A DNA stretch of 32,431 nt from Gulosibacter macacae (lineage in GTDB: Bacteria > Actinomycetota > Actinomycetes > Actinomycetales > Microbacteriaceae). The stretch spans positions 1-32,431 of the forward strand of contig NZ_RQVS01000020.1 in assembly GCF_003865375.1 (NCBI RefSeq). Direction: 5' to 3'. The notes beneath the pieces are model-generated. The model saw only the letters and a list, made by a program, of their open reading frames with translations, searched no databases and was not told where the DNA came from. The position numbers and the translations under genes were made by a program. Each line of letters starts with the position of its first letter. Position 1 is the first letter of the stretch. This document shows positions 15,311 to 23,315 of this stretch, piece by piece.

Positions 15311-16339
15311 TCAGAACCGATCGCGCACGTGCCGCTCCCGGCCGTAGAGCGCCACGACGGAGATGATGATGATGCCGTAGACGATGCGCGTCTGTGCCTC
15401 GCTCATGCCTTGACTGATGATGATCGTCGAGAGCACCGTAAGGATGAGGGCGCCGAGCGCGGTGCGCGTGAAGCCGCCTCGGATCGACCCGAAGGTCGTG
15501 CCGCCCACGAGCACTGCGGCGAGACCAGAGAACAGGTACGGCTCGCCGATCGTCATCGTCCACCCCGCCCCGAAGGCGGCGATGAACATGCCCGCGAGCC
15601 CGGCGAAGGCCCCGGACGCCGCGAACACGCCGGCCCAGACGGCCCCGGTGCGGATGCGGGTGAGGCCGGCCGCTCGCGGGTTGACGCCCGTCGCATAGAG
15701 GCGACGTCCGGCGACCGTCTTCGAGAGGAACAGCCACAGCAGCACGCCGAGCACGATCACGATGACGACGACGGGCGGGATCGGGAGGCCGAAGGTCGTC
15801 CCCGTGAGCTGGGCGAGCGCCTTCAGCTCTTGCGGCGGCTGGCCGTTGTAGTCGCCGCCTGCGAGGAAGAGCGATCCGCCTGTCAGTGCCACCCCGAGCC
15901 CGAGCGTGATGACGAGCGGCTCGATGCGATAGCGGTGGCACACCCAGCCGACGAGGCCGCCGATGCCGCCGCACACGACGAGCACCACCACCATGGCGAG
16001 CGGCGTCTGCCACCCGAGCCGGCTCGTGGCCTGCGAGGCGACCATGGCGCCGAACGTGACATAGCCCGCGATCGCCATGTCGAGCCCGCCGAGGATGACG
16101 ACGAGGGTCTGCCCCATGGCGGCGAGGGCGAGCAGCGACGCGATGGTGAGGATCGAGACCGCGGCGATGGGTCGCTCGAGGAAGGCGGGAACGAGCATGA
16201 CGAGCACGATCGACATTGCAATGAGGATCGCGAGCTGCACGAGCGGGGTTTCGAGCAGCACGCGACGCAGGCGCTGCGCTCGGGGCGGATCGTCGACGGG
16301 GAGGGTCAGCGAACGGGTGACGGGAGTGAACTGGTTCAT
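15311..16339 (-). CDS. Ribose-type ABC transporter permease (RbsC-like), intact
   Basis: This 342-residue membrane protein has multiple hydrophobic segments and the RbsC/BPD_transp_2 pattern: VVILGGLDMAIAGYVTFGAM near residues 80-100, VITLGLGVALTGGSL, TGVNPRAAGLTRIRTG and GLAAVLVGGTTFGSIRGG. It starts at ATG 16339 with AAGGAG about 5 bases upstream, overlapping the upstream permease stop by ATGA. It would form a channel with the neighbouring permease. That neighbour and the ATPase are broken, so this gene may be intact but without a working transporter. Confidence 0.9.
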   Translation of the reverse strand: MNQFTPVTRSLTLPVDDPPRAQRLRRVLLETPLVQLAILIAMSIVLVMLVPAFLERPIAAVSILTIASLLALAAMGQTLVVILGGLDMAIAGYVTFGAMVASQATSRLGWQTPLAMVVVLVVCGGIGGLVGWVCHRYRIEPLVITLGLGVALTGGSLFLAGGDYNGQPPQELKALAQLTGTTFGLPIPPVVVIVIVLGVLLWLFLSKTVAGRRLYATGVNPRAAGLTRIRTGAVWAGVFAASGAFAGLAGMFIAAFGAGWTMTIGEPYLFSGLAAVLVGGTTFGSIRGGFTRTALGALILTVLSTIIISQGMSEAQTRIVYGIIIISVVALYGRERHVRDRF

Positions 16340-17295
16340 GACCTGCTCCTTGCGCGACGGGGGTTGAGGAGAGTGGCGCCGATGAGCACGCCGACGACGA
16401 GCACCGCGCCGTAGGCGAACTGCACCATGGCGGGGTCGACGCCGAACGCGGTGAGGAGTTGCTGGACGAGATAGAGCACGAGCGCGCCGAGGAACGTGCC
16501 GAGCAGGCCGCCCCGCCCGCCACCAAGCGCCGTGCCGCCGAGCACCGCGGCGGCGAGGCCGAGGAGCGCGTAGGTCGTGGCGAGTGAGGCCTGCGACGAC
16601 TGCAGCAGCGCGCTCAGCGCGATGCCGGCGACGCCGGCGAACACGCCGCCGGTCGTGTAGGCGAGCGTGCGCACGACGGTGACGTTCACGCCAGAGCCGT
16701 AGGCTGACACGTCGCTTTCGCCGGTGGCGAGGAGGTTGCGCACATACGCGGTCCGGCGCAGGCCGAACCACATCAGGGCCACGATGCCGATCGTGATGAG
16801 CGCCCCGGGGAGGAATCCGATGCGTTGGGAGAGCCCGCTCGACCAGTTCTCGGGCGCGCCCACCGGCGATTTGGAGATCGTGATGGACAGGCCGACGAGG
16901 ATGAAGAGCATGCCGGTCGAGGCCACCACGGGGTGCAGCCGGACCACGGTGACGAGCAGGCCCGTGATGGTGCCGATCGCGGCGGCGGTGACGAGCACGA
17001 TGGGAATCGCGAGGTACCACTCGCCGAGCCCTCACGGCAGGAGGACCGCGACGAAGAAGCAGTTGATGAAGGTCGCGAGCGGTCCCACCGAGACGTCGAT
17101 GCCACCCGAGAGGATCGGGGGAGTGGCGGCGAACCCGACGAGCACGAACGGTGCCAGCGTCGCGAGCGTTGCCGGCAGTCGCTCGGGGGCGAGGAACGAC
17201 GGACTCACGATCAGGTTGATGACGAGCAGGACGGCGGCGAGGAGGCCGGCGAAGGCCCACGAGCGGGTCTGGAGGAAGTCGAGGAAGCGGGTCAT
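16336..17295 (-). pseudogene. Ribose-type ABC permease interrupted by an in-frame TGA
   Basis: The first 87 codons (17295 down to 17035) encode an RbsC-like N-terminus ending ...FVAVLLP, followed by TGA at 17034-17032. In the same frame the sequence continues GLGEWYLAIPIVLVTAAAIGTITG and runs to the normal end at 16336, 318 residues in all without the stop. No frameshift is needed. Downstream signatures are well preserved (VASTGMLFILVGLSI, ATGESDVSAYGSGVNV, LGGTALGGGRGGLLGT). The TGA is either a recent nonsense mutation, a sequencing error, or rarely a readthrough site. A GTG at 16998 could restart translation but has no Shine-Dalgarno sequence. ATG 17295 overlaps the ATPase stop by ATGA. Confidence 0.85.
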
Positions 17296-18623
17296 GCTGC
17301 AGCTCCGGTCTCGTGGCCGAAGTAGGCCGCGACGACGGCCTCCGTCGTGAGTCGGTCGCGAGGGATCTCGGCGAACACGGTGCGATCACGGAACACGAGC
17401 ACTCGGTCGACGAGTTCGACGAGTTCGTCGACCTCGCTCGAGAGCATCACGACGCTCATGCCGTCGGCGCAGAGTCGTTCGAGCGTCGCGTAGATCTCCC
17501 GCTTGGTCATGATGTCGACGCCACGCGTGGGGTCGTTGAGCAGCAGCACCTTCGGATCGGTCGCGAGCCACCTCGCGAGCAGCACCTTCTGCTGACTGCC
17601 GCCGGAGAGGCTCGAAATCGGATCACCCTGATCGGCGAGTCGGATGTTCAGCGCTTTCACGACGTCGGCGAACCGCTCGGCCATCCGTTTGACGTCGAGG
17701 AACGGGCCGTTGGTGTCGAGGCGCATCGTCGGCAGGGCGAAGTTCTCCCGGATCGACATCGTCTCGAACAGCGACTCGCCACGGCGCTCGCGAGGAAGGT
17801 AGGCGACGCCGATCTTCGATCCGTTGCCCTGGTGCACCTCGATGTCGGGAGTCAGGATGCGGATCACCGCGCCCTCGCCGCCCGCGATGCCGCCGAGCCG
17901 CTTGAGGAACAGATCCTGCCCGTGGCCCTCCAGTCCCGCGAGTCCGACCAGTTCGCCGCTGCGCAGCTCGAAGTCGACCGGCTCGGCGTCGGGATGGAGC
18001 CGCACGCCTTCGGCGCGGAGCGTGACGGCGCCGAGCTCGCGGTGCCGCTCCTCACGCTCGAATCGTCCCGCCGTGCCGGTCATGTCGCCGACGAGCCGCT
18101 CGATCGACAGCTCGTCGCGGGTGACGTGCGACACCGTGCGACCCGAGCGCAACACGGTGACGGCGTCCGAGATCTCAGCGACTTCGTCCATCCGGTGGGA
18201 AATGAACAGGATGCTCGTGCCCTCCGCGGCGAGTCGGCGCATCTCGGTGAAGAGCCGGTCCCGCGTGAGCACGTCGAGCGCGGCGGTCGATTCGTCGAGC
18301 ACGAGCACTCGCGGCTCGCGGACGAGGGCGCGCACGATGCAGACGGCCTGCCGCTCGGACAGCGAAAGCGTCCCCGCGGGGCGGTCGAGGTCGATGCCGT
18401 CGACGAGCCTGCCGAGCACGTCGGCGGCGATGCGTCGTTGCTCCTGACGGCTGCGGCGTCTCGTGAACACGCCATCAGCGCCGAGCCAGATGTTGTCGAG
18501 CACCGACTGATTCGCGGCCGTGAGCACCTCTTGGAACACCACGGCGATGCCGTGGTCTGCGGCGTGGCGGGGGCTCCGGAAGTCGGCGGGCTCGCCGTCG
18601 AGGGTGAACTCGCCCTCGTCGGC
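17292..18623 (-). pseudogene. Ribose-type ABC ATPase (RbsA-like), 5'-truncated
   Basis: The frame encodes about 443 residues of a two-domain sugar-type ATPase, normally about 500. Homology starts at ADEGEFTLDGEPADFRSP, so the first 50-60 residues including the N-terminal Walker A are missing. Present are Q-loop VVFQE, first signature LSLSERQ, first Walker B VLVLDES, H-loop FISHRMDE, second signature LSGGSQQKVLLARW and second Walker B LLLNDPTRG. Upstream on the minus strand the frame stays open but runs through the antisense of the binding-protein gene, so no real start exists. With no Walker A in the first domain the protein should be inactive. The missing part probably left with the divergent promoter region. 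Confidence 0.85.
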
Positions 18624-19568
18624 ACGGCGCCCGCGGCTCCGTTCATCGCCGTGTACCAGGAGGCGCTCGCCGCGTCGCTCGAGAGCGCCGGTGTCGAGAT
18701 CGTGCTCAACGTGGCGCCGAACGATCCGTCCGACGTGCCCGGGCAGCTCCAGCAGTTCAGCCAGGCCCTCTCGCTGAACCCCGACATCATCTTCCTCAAC
18801 CCGGTGGCCCCGGAGCCCGCGATCGATCTCGTCAACGAGGCCCACGCGGCGGGCATCCCGGTCGTCTCGCTCGTCGTGCCGATCGACAGCCCCAACGCCG
18901 TCTCCGTCGTCTACAACGCCGTACTCCAGTCGATGACGACCGCGTCGTCGCTCTTCGGCGCGATCGGCGGCTCGGGCGATGTGCTCGAGGTGACCGGCGT
19001 GCCGGGTATCCCGAACCAGCTGTTCTGGGACGCGGGCCGCGATCATGCGCTCGAGCTCTGCCCCGAGATCGAGATCGTCGGTTCTGTGCAGGGCCTGTTC
19101 CAGCCGCCGTTGGCGCAGCAGGCGGTCGTGCAGTACCTCTCGACGAACCCCGCGGGCGTCGACGCCGTCATCCAGACGGGCACGATGGGCTGGGCGGTGC
19201 GCGACGCGTTCGTGCAGTCGGGCCACGAGGTGCCGCCGATGCAGGACGTCGGCGCGTCGCAAGGTATGGCCGCGTACGCGGCGCAGCATCCCGACTACCT
19301 CTACTACGGCTCCATCACCCCGCCGGTGTCGATGGCGCAGGGCGCCGCGCAGATCGGTCTCAAGATCCTGGCGGGTGCCGGGCCGCGGGTGAACCAGGTC
19401 GTCTGGGCGCCGCACATCATCGACAGCAGCACGGTCGGCGACTTCGTCGACCCGTCGTGGACCACCGACGACGGCACCGACCTCACCTCCGACGAGGTGT
19501 ACTTCACCGACGAGCAGACCGCCGAGTTCTTCACGAACCCGGAGCTCGGTCCGCAGAGCGCGGAGTAG
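18612..19568 (+). pseudogene. Ribose-type solute-binding protein (RbsB-like), 5'-truncated
   Basis: About 318 residues of a type 1 sugar-binding-fold protein remain, starting at ALVGTAPAAPFIAVYQEAL and ending at TAG 19566-19568. The signal peptide, lipobox and start codon are missing. Upstream in this frame the sequence is the antisense of the ATPase remnant, with no plausible start or ribosome-binding site. The body is well preserved (DPSDVPGQLQQFSQAL, NPDIIFLNPVAP, AAGIPVVSL, GVDAVIQTGTMGWAVRDAF). It faces the truncated ATPase head to head with a breakpoint within about 12 bp. Without an export signal the product could not serve a transporter. Confidence 0.85.
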
Positions 19569-19575
19569 GGCGCGG

Positions 19576-19612
19576 TCGAGGGCGGATCGGCCGGGCGCCG
19601 GTCCGCCCTCGA
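19576..19612 (+). terminator. Hairpin terminator after the binding-protein remnant
   Basis: Arms 19576-19591 and 19597-19612 pair over 16 positions with one T/G wobble, around the loop CGGGC. It lies 7 bases after the binding-protein stop and ahead of the AraC gene, so the AraC gene probably has its own promoter in the short gap or within this stem region. Confidence 0.75.
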
Positions 19613-19636
19613 GGCGTCCCTCACGGAGGCTTCCTC

Positions 19637-20563
19637 ATGACGATGGTGCTCGACACCCGCGCGGTCGCACCCGCCGAGCGCGCGGCGTACTGGACGGCGG
19701 GAATCTCGAAACGGCTGTTCCCGATGCAGGTCGACTCCCGCAGCGCCGTGTCGTTCGACGCCCGCCTCACCGGCGGCGAACTCGGCCCGATCACGATCTC
19801 GGCAATCAGCGGCGGGCCGCACCGCGTGGGACGAACGGCGCGAATGATCGCGAACGCCGATCCCGAACGGTTGCTGTTCTACCTCGTGCGCCGGGGGGAG
19901 TGCGTGCTGGAGCAGGCGGGCCGTGGCTGCGTGCTGCGCGTCGGCGACCTCGCGGCGCAAGAGACCTCCAAACCCTCCCTGTTCGAGGTGACGACCGGCT
20001 TCGAGATGCTCATGCTCGCGGTGCCGAAGTGGTTCCTCGGCGACGTCGCGCGACACGTCGCCGAGCGCACCGCGACGCGCGCGGCGAGCACCGACTCGCC
20101 ACTGCTGCGGGTTTCGTCGCCGCTGCTCGCGGGGCTCGAGCGGGCCGCCGACGGGAGCGGCTTCGCGAGCGCCGAGGCCGAGTCCGCCGCTCGCATGCTG
20201 CTGCCGTTGATCGGGGCGATCTACGGCGAGCCCGACGGCCCGTCGGCGCGAGGCGACGAGTTGCGTGAGCGGATGCGTCGCTTCGCTCTCGCGAACCTCC
20301 ACGACCCGCAGCTCGGTCCCGAACGTCTCGCCAACGAGCATTTCGTCTCGGTGCGCTACGTGCAGAAGCTGTTCGCCGCCGACGGCGGCGTCTCGGCGTG
20401 GATTCGCGAGCGACGGCTCGAGGGCGCGGCTCGCGATCTGCTCGAGAGCCGCCTCACGGTGGCCAGCATCGCCGTGCGGTGGGGCTACTCCGACGCCGCG
20501 AGCTTCAGCCGTGCCTTCCGCCGCGTGCACGGCGTTTCTCCGCGGGAACTGCGCGCAGCTTGA
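19637..20563 (+). CDS. AraC-family transcriptional regulator
   Basis: The protein has 308 residues. An N-terminal AraC-binding-like sensor domain (about 1-190) is followed by the double helix-turn-helix AraC DNA-binding domain (about 205-305: LANEHFVSVRYVQKLFAADGG, then LTVASIAVRWGYSDAASFSRAFRRVHGVSPRELR). I chose ATG 19637 because CGGAGG lies 7 bases upstream. The layout resembles FeaR/NitR-type regulators, which often respond to aromatic or amine substrates. It is convergent with the VAO-type oxidase gene and could control that gene or the neighbouring transporter (inference). Its target sites were not identified. Confidence 0.92.
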   Translation: MTMVLDTRAVAPAERAAYWTAGISKRLFPMQVDSRSAVSFDARLTGGELGPITISAISGGPHRVGRTARMIANADPERLLFYLVRRGECVLEQAGRGCVLRVGDLAAQETSKPSLFEVTTGFEMLMLAVPKWFLGDVARHVAERTATRAASTDSPLLRVSSPLLAGLERAADGSGFASAEAESAARMLLPLIGAIYGEPDGPSARGDELRERMRRFALANLHDPQLGPERLANEHFVSVRYVQKLFAADGGVSAWIRERRLEGAARDLLESRLTVASIAVRWGYSDAASFSRAFRRVHGVSPRELRAA

Positions 20564-20566
20564 ACG

Positions 20567-20619
20567 ACGGCGAGAGGCGGCCCCCGCATCCGACGGATGC
20601 GGGGGCCGCCTCACGCCGT
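20567..20619. terminator. Strong bidirectional terminator
   Basis: An 18-bp perfect inverted repeat (20574-20591 and 20595-20612, loop GAC) is extended by an outer 6-bp stem, ACGGCG/CGCCGT, after one mismatch. It separates the convergent AraC (ends 20563) and oxidase (ends 20626) genes. Confidence 0.9.
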
Positions 20620-20625
20620 GCGGGC

Positions 20626-22224
20626 CTACTGCTTCGGGAAGCCCTCCTCGCGCAGGCGCGAGCCCCAGATGCCCGACTTGCCGGGGGCGATGATGCCGTT
20701 CGGGTCGAGCGTGTCCTTGATTCGCTCGTTGAACCGCCGCTGGGCGTGATCGTTGAAGCCGAACTGGTCGGCGGCGAGATCCATGAACGACAGGTGCGCG
20801 CGATACTCGCCGTACCCCATCTTGCCCGCCCTTGCGACCATCTTCTTGGCCGCCGCGTAGGCGTTGTCGACCTGTTCGGCGTTCTTCGTGTCGAAGGGGA
20901 TGACGTTGATGAACGTCGTCGACCGGGCGTTGATCGGCAGCAGGCCGCCGAGGTAGTCGATGCCCACCTCGGCGCACATCTCCTCCATGAGCTTCTGCGC
21001 CTCGGCCGCGTGCCGGGACGTGAGCGGGATGACGGGGGAGAAGTCGACGTGTCCGCCCTCCTCGCCGCCCGACCACGAGGCCATCTTGTAGAGGTCGATG
21101 TTGGGCACGCCGATCATGATCTGCTCGTGCGGGTTGGGAAGCGTCTCCCACTCGTCGGCGCCGTACTTCGCTCCGATGATCTCGACGGTGGGGATCTCGA
21201 GGAACCGCGCGCGCAGTCGGGCGTAGTTGTGGTCGACGACGGCCTCGTCGCCGTAGAGGGCGAATCGCATCATCCAGCGGCCGAGCTGCATCTCCTCGGC
21301 GATCTTCTGGATGATCTCGTCGGGCATCTGACCCGGGCCGTCGTACCATTCGGCGCGGGTGGTGAGCATCGACGCCATGATCAGCGTGTTCGAGAGCTGC
21401 GGGCGCATGTCGATGACGCCGGCGAGCATGAGCTCTCGAAGCGCATCAATGACAGCCGGCAGTTGCGAGTCGTCCCAAAGCTTGAGCCACAGTGGCATGT
21501 AGACCTCGGGCTTCGGCATGAGCCAGTAACCCATCTTCGTGACGATGCCGAAGTTGGACTGCATGAACATCTCGGTCGAAGTCGGCCCGAGGCCCCGCTT
21601 GTAGAGCGGCCAGGTCGGGTTGTCGTCCATGGCCCCGTTTCCGGTGCGGATCAGGTCGCCGTCGGGAAGCACGACCTCGAAACCACAGTGGGAGGCCTGG
21701 TCGATCGAGTAGGGCATGTAGGTGAGGCCGTGGTCGAGGGTGTTCGACACGACGCCGCCCCATCCGACGTCGACGATCGAAGCCACGAGGTCATGGCCGC
21801 CCTCTTTGATCGCGGCGTGCAGGTCGATCCAGCTCACGCCGGGCTCGACCATCGCGTAGCCGAGCTCTTCGTTGATCTCGAGCACCTGATTCATCTCCTT
21901 GAAGGAGAGCATCACGGTGCCGCGCACCTGCGGGGCGGCCCCGCCGTAGCCGTTGTTCTTGCCGCGCCCGATCGGCCACAGGGGAATGCGGTGCTCGTTG
22001 GCCAGGCGCACGATGGCTTGCACGTCCTCGGTGCTGCGCGGGCTCACGACCGCCGATGCGAGGTTCTCGGCGGTGCCGGGCACTTGGTACGGGTCCTGGA
22101 ACTCTGCGAGCACCTCGGGGTCGGTGGTGACCTTCTCGGCGCCGATCGCCTCGGCGAACGCGTGCAGGGCCTCGTCGAGCCCGGCCTCGGTGACGCCAGG
22201 AGGGGTTGGTCGTTCGTTGGTCAT
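20626..22224 (-). CDS. Vanillyl-alcohol-oxidase-family flavoprotein (4-alkylphenol oxidase type)
   Basis: This 532-residue protein has the PCMH/VAO layout: an FAD-binding domain (about 50-260, with GRGKNNGYGGAAP) and a substrate cap. Residues matching known catalytic positions are present: Tyr93 in KNNGYGG, Asp152 in VDVGWGG, His392 in GGHVDFSP (the covalent-FAD His of vanillyl alcohol oxidase; the cresol dehydrogenase group has Tyr), and Tyr474-Arg475 in GEYRAH. Overall resemblance is strongest to bacterial eugenol/vanillyl alcohol oxidases. It would oxidise a para-substituted phenol at the benzylic carbon through a quinone methide, using O2 as acceptor. No signal peptide is seen. GAGGA precedes ATG 22224. 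This is a plausible entry enzyme for the cluster. Confidence 0.92.
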   Translation of the reverse strand: MTNERPTPPGVTEAGLDEALHAFAEAIGAEKVTTDPEVLAEFQDPYQVPGTAENLASAVVSPRSTEDVQAIVRLANEHRIPLWPIGRGKNNGYGGAAPQVRGTVMLSFKEMNQVLEINEELGYAMVEPGVSWIDLHAAIKEGGHDLVASIVDVGWGGVVSNTLDHGLTYMPYSIDQASHCGFEVVLPDGDLIRTGNGAMDDNPTWPLYKRGLGPTSTEMFMQSNFGIVTKMGYWLMPKPEVYMPLWLKLWDDSQLPAVIDALRELMLAGVIDMRPQLSNTLIMASMLTTRAEWYDGPGQMPDEIIQKIAEEMQLGRWMMRFALYGDEAVVDHNYARLRARFLEIPTVEIIGAKYGADEWETLPNPHEQIMIGVPNIDLYKMASWSGGEEGGHVDFSPVIPLTSRHAAEAQKLMEEMCAEVGIDYLGGLLPINARSTTFINVIPFDTKNAEQVDNAYAAAKKMVARAGKMGYGEYRAHLSFMDLAADQFGFNDHAQRRFNERIKDTLDPNGIIAPGKSGIWGSRLREEGFPKQ

Positions 22225-22422
22225 GATGTCCTCACATCTCTTCGTTGAGCGAGCGGATGTCGCGGTCGACGACTTCCGGTGTAGCCGGGTGCGGGACATG
22301 TTCGGTGCGACGGTGCATTCCCGGCACCATTCCGTGCAGTTCCGGCACGAACGCGGTCGCGAGCGTCGCGCCGCCGCACACTGGTGCGCACTGACCGCGA
22401 TGACGTGCAAAGGAGAACGAAC
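22225..22422. promoter_or_regulatory. Divergent promoter region with repeated TTCC-GCAC elements
   Basis: This 198-bp gap separates the divergent oxidase and SDR genes. It holds three direct-repeat-like units beginning TTCC: TTCCCGGCAC at 22318, TTCCGTGCAG at 22330 and TTCCGGCACG at 22340. The 13-mer GGTGCGGGACATG (22288-22300) recurs with one change in the palindrome before the TetR gene. AAGGAG (22409-22414) is the SDR ribosome-binding site. No copy of the 15-bp operator was found here, so this pair may have different control. Confidence 0.45.
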
Positions 22423-23199
22423 ATGTCGGAAGGACGCCTCGCAGGCAAAGTGGTGCTGATCACCGGGATCGGCAGCGGAATGGGTCGAGTGACGGCGGAG
22501 CTGTTCGCCGCGGAGGGCGCGACGGTCGTCGGATGCGGACTCAGCGCGGAGGGCTCGACCGAGACGGCGCGCCGCATCGAGGCGGCGGGGGGCATCATCG
22601 ATGCGACGGCGCCGGTCGACCTCTCGGATCGAACCCAGGTAGCGGCATGGATCGACGGGGCTGCCGAACGGCACGGCCGCATCGACGTGCTCTACAACAA
22701 CGCGAGCATGCCGAAGTTCGGGCCGTTCGCCGACCAACCGGTCGAAGATTACGACTTCACGATCCGCAATGAACTCGACCTCGTCTGGCACGCCTGCCAA
22801 CTTGCGTGGCCGCATCTCGCCGCCGTCCGGGGGGCCATCGTGAACATCGCGTCGGTGGCGGGGTTGCAGGGCGCGCGGGCGCTCCCGCAGGCCGCCCATG
22901 CGGCCGCGAAGGGCGGCGTGCTCGCGCTCACGCGCCAGCTTGCCGCCGAGGGGGTCGCCGCAGGGATCCGCGTGAACTCGGTGTGCCCGGGCGTGATGGG
23001 GACGCCGCCGATCCTGCGTATGTACGAGGAACTCGGCGACGCCGCTCCCGTCGCCTCGATCGTCGAGCGCACGATCGACGGCCGGCCGGGGGACCCGAAG
23101 GCGGTCGCCTGGGCTGGGCTCTACCTCGCCTCGGACGAGGCGACGTGGGTCACCGGGGCGAACATCGTCGTCGACGGCGGGGCTGGCGCCTACATGTAG
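22423..23199 (+). CDS. SDR-family oxidoreductase with His in place of the catalytic Tyr
   Basis: This 258-residue short-chain dehydrogenase/reductase has the cofactor motif TGIGSGMG (14-21), the NNAS variant of NNAG (92-95), the catalytic-type Ser144 (NIASVAG) and the substrate-loop PG motif (CPGVMGTPP). The usual Y-x3-K pair reads HAAAK (159-163), so the catalytic tyrosine is replaced by histidine. Activity may be altered or rely on His159. It is divergent from the VAO-type oxidase and could oxidise or reduce that enzyme's alcohol or ketone product (inference). The start ATG 22423 has AAGGAG nearby. The downstream FAH gene has its own promoter. Confidence 0.88.
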   Translation: MSEGRLAGKVVLITGIGSGMGRVTAELFAAEGATVVGCGLSAEGSTETARRIEAAGGIIDATAPVDLSDRTQVAAWIDGAAERHGRIDVLYNNASMPKFGPFADQPVEDYDFTIRNELDLVWHACQLAWPHLAAVRGAIVNIASVAGLQGARALPQAAHAAAKGGVLALTRQLAAEGVAAGIRVNSVCPGVMGTPPILRMYEELGDAAPVASIVERTIDGRPGDPKAVAWAGLYLASDEATWVTGANIVVDGGAGAYM

Positions 23200-23253
23200 G
23201 GCGAACACCGGTCACCTCGGGCCGCCTCGCCTCGAGGGGCTCGGGGTGTCTCA

Positions 23254-23282
23254 TTGACAGGATGCGATGCGGTGCGTAGCGT
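23254..23282 (+). promoter_or_regulatory. Predicted promoter of the FAH-cupin-ligase operon
   Basis: A perfect -35 hexamer TTGACA (23254-23259) is followed after 17 bp by TAGCGT (23277-23282), which fits the actinobacterial -10 pattern TANNNT. Operator site 4 covers the -10. The FAH-family start codon is about 33 bp downstream. Confidence 0.65.
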
Positions 23283-23285
23283 ATT
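23271..23285. promoter_or_regulatory. Predicted operator, site 4 (GGTGCG-TAG-CGTATT)
   Basis: This is the most diverged copy of the 15-bp inverted repeat. The TAG-CGTAT right half matches site 1 except at the last base, and the left arm differs at two positions. It overlaps the predicted -10 element, where a repressor would act. Confidence 0.55.
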
Positions 23286-23315
23286 CATGTACAACCACCA
23301 CTCAGGAGGCAAGCA

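Noticed and set aside
17032-17034. Selenocysteine or programmed readthrough at the permease TGA
   Set aside because: No selenocysteine-insertion context was recognised and the family is not known to use it; neighbouring genes of the same transporter are also broken, so a nonsense mutation is simpler.
17313-19568. A 751-codon open frame on the + strand ending with the sugar-binding protein
   Set aside because: Only the part from about 18612 encodes a recognisable protein; the upstream part is the antisense of the ATPase remnant, open because of high GC.
20626-23208. Extension of the oxidase frame upstream to 23208 (860 codons)
   Set aside because: The extra residues are antisense to the SDR gene; ATG 22224 has a good ribosome-binding site and gives the normal family length.
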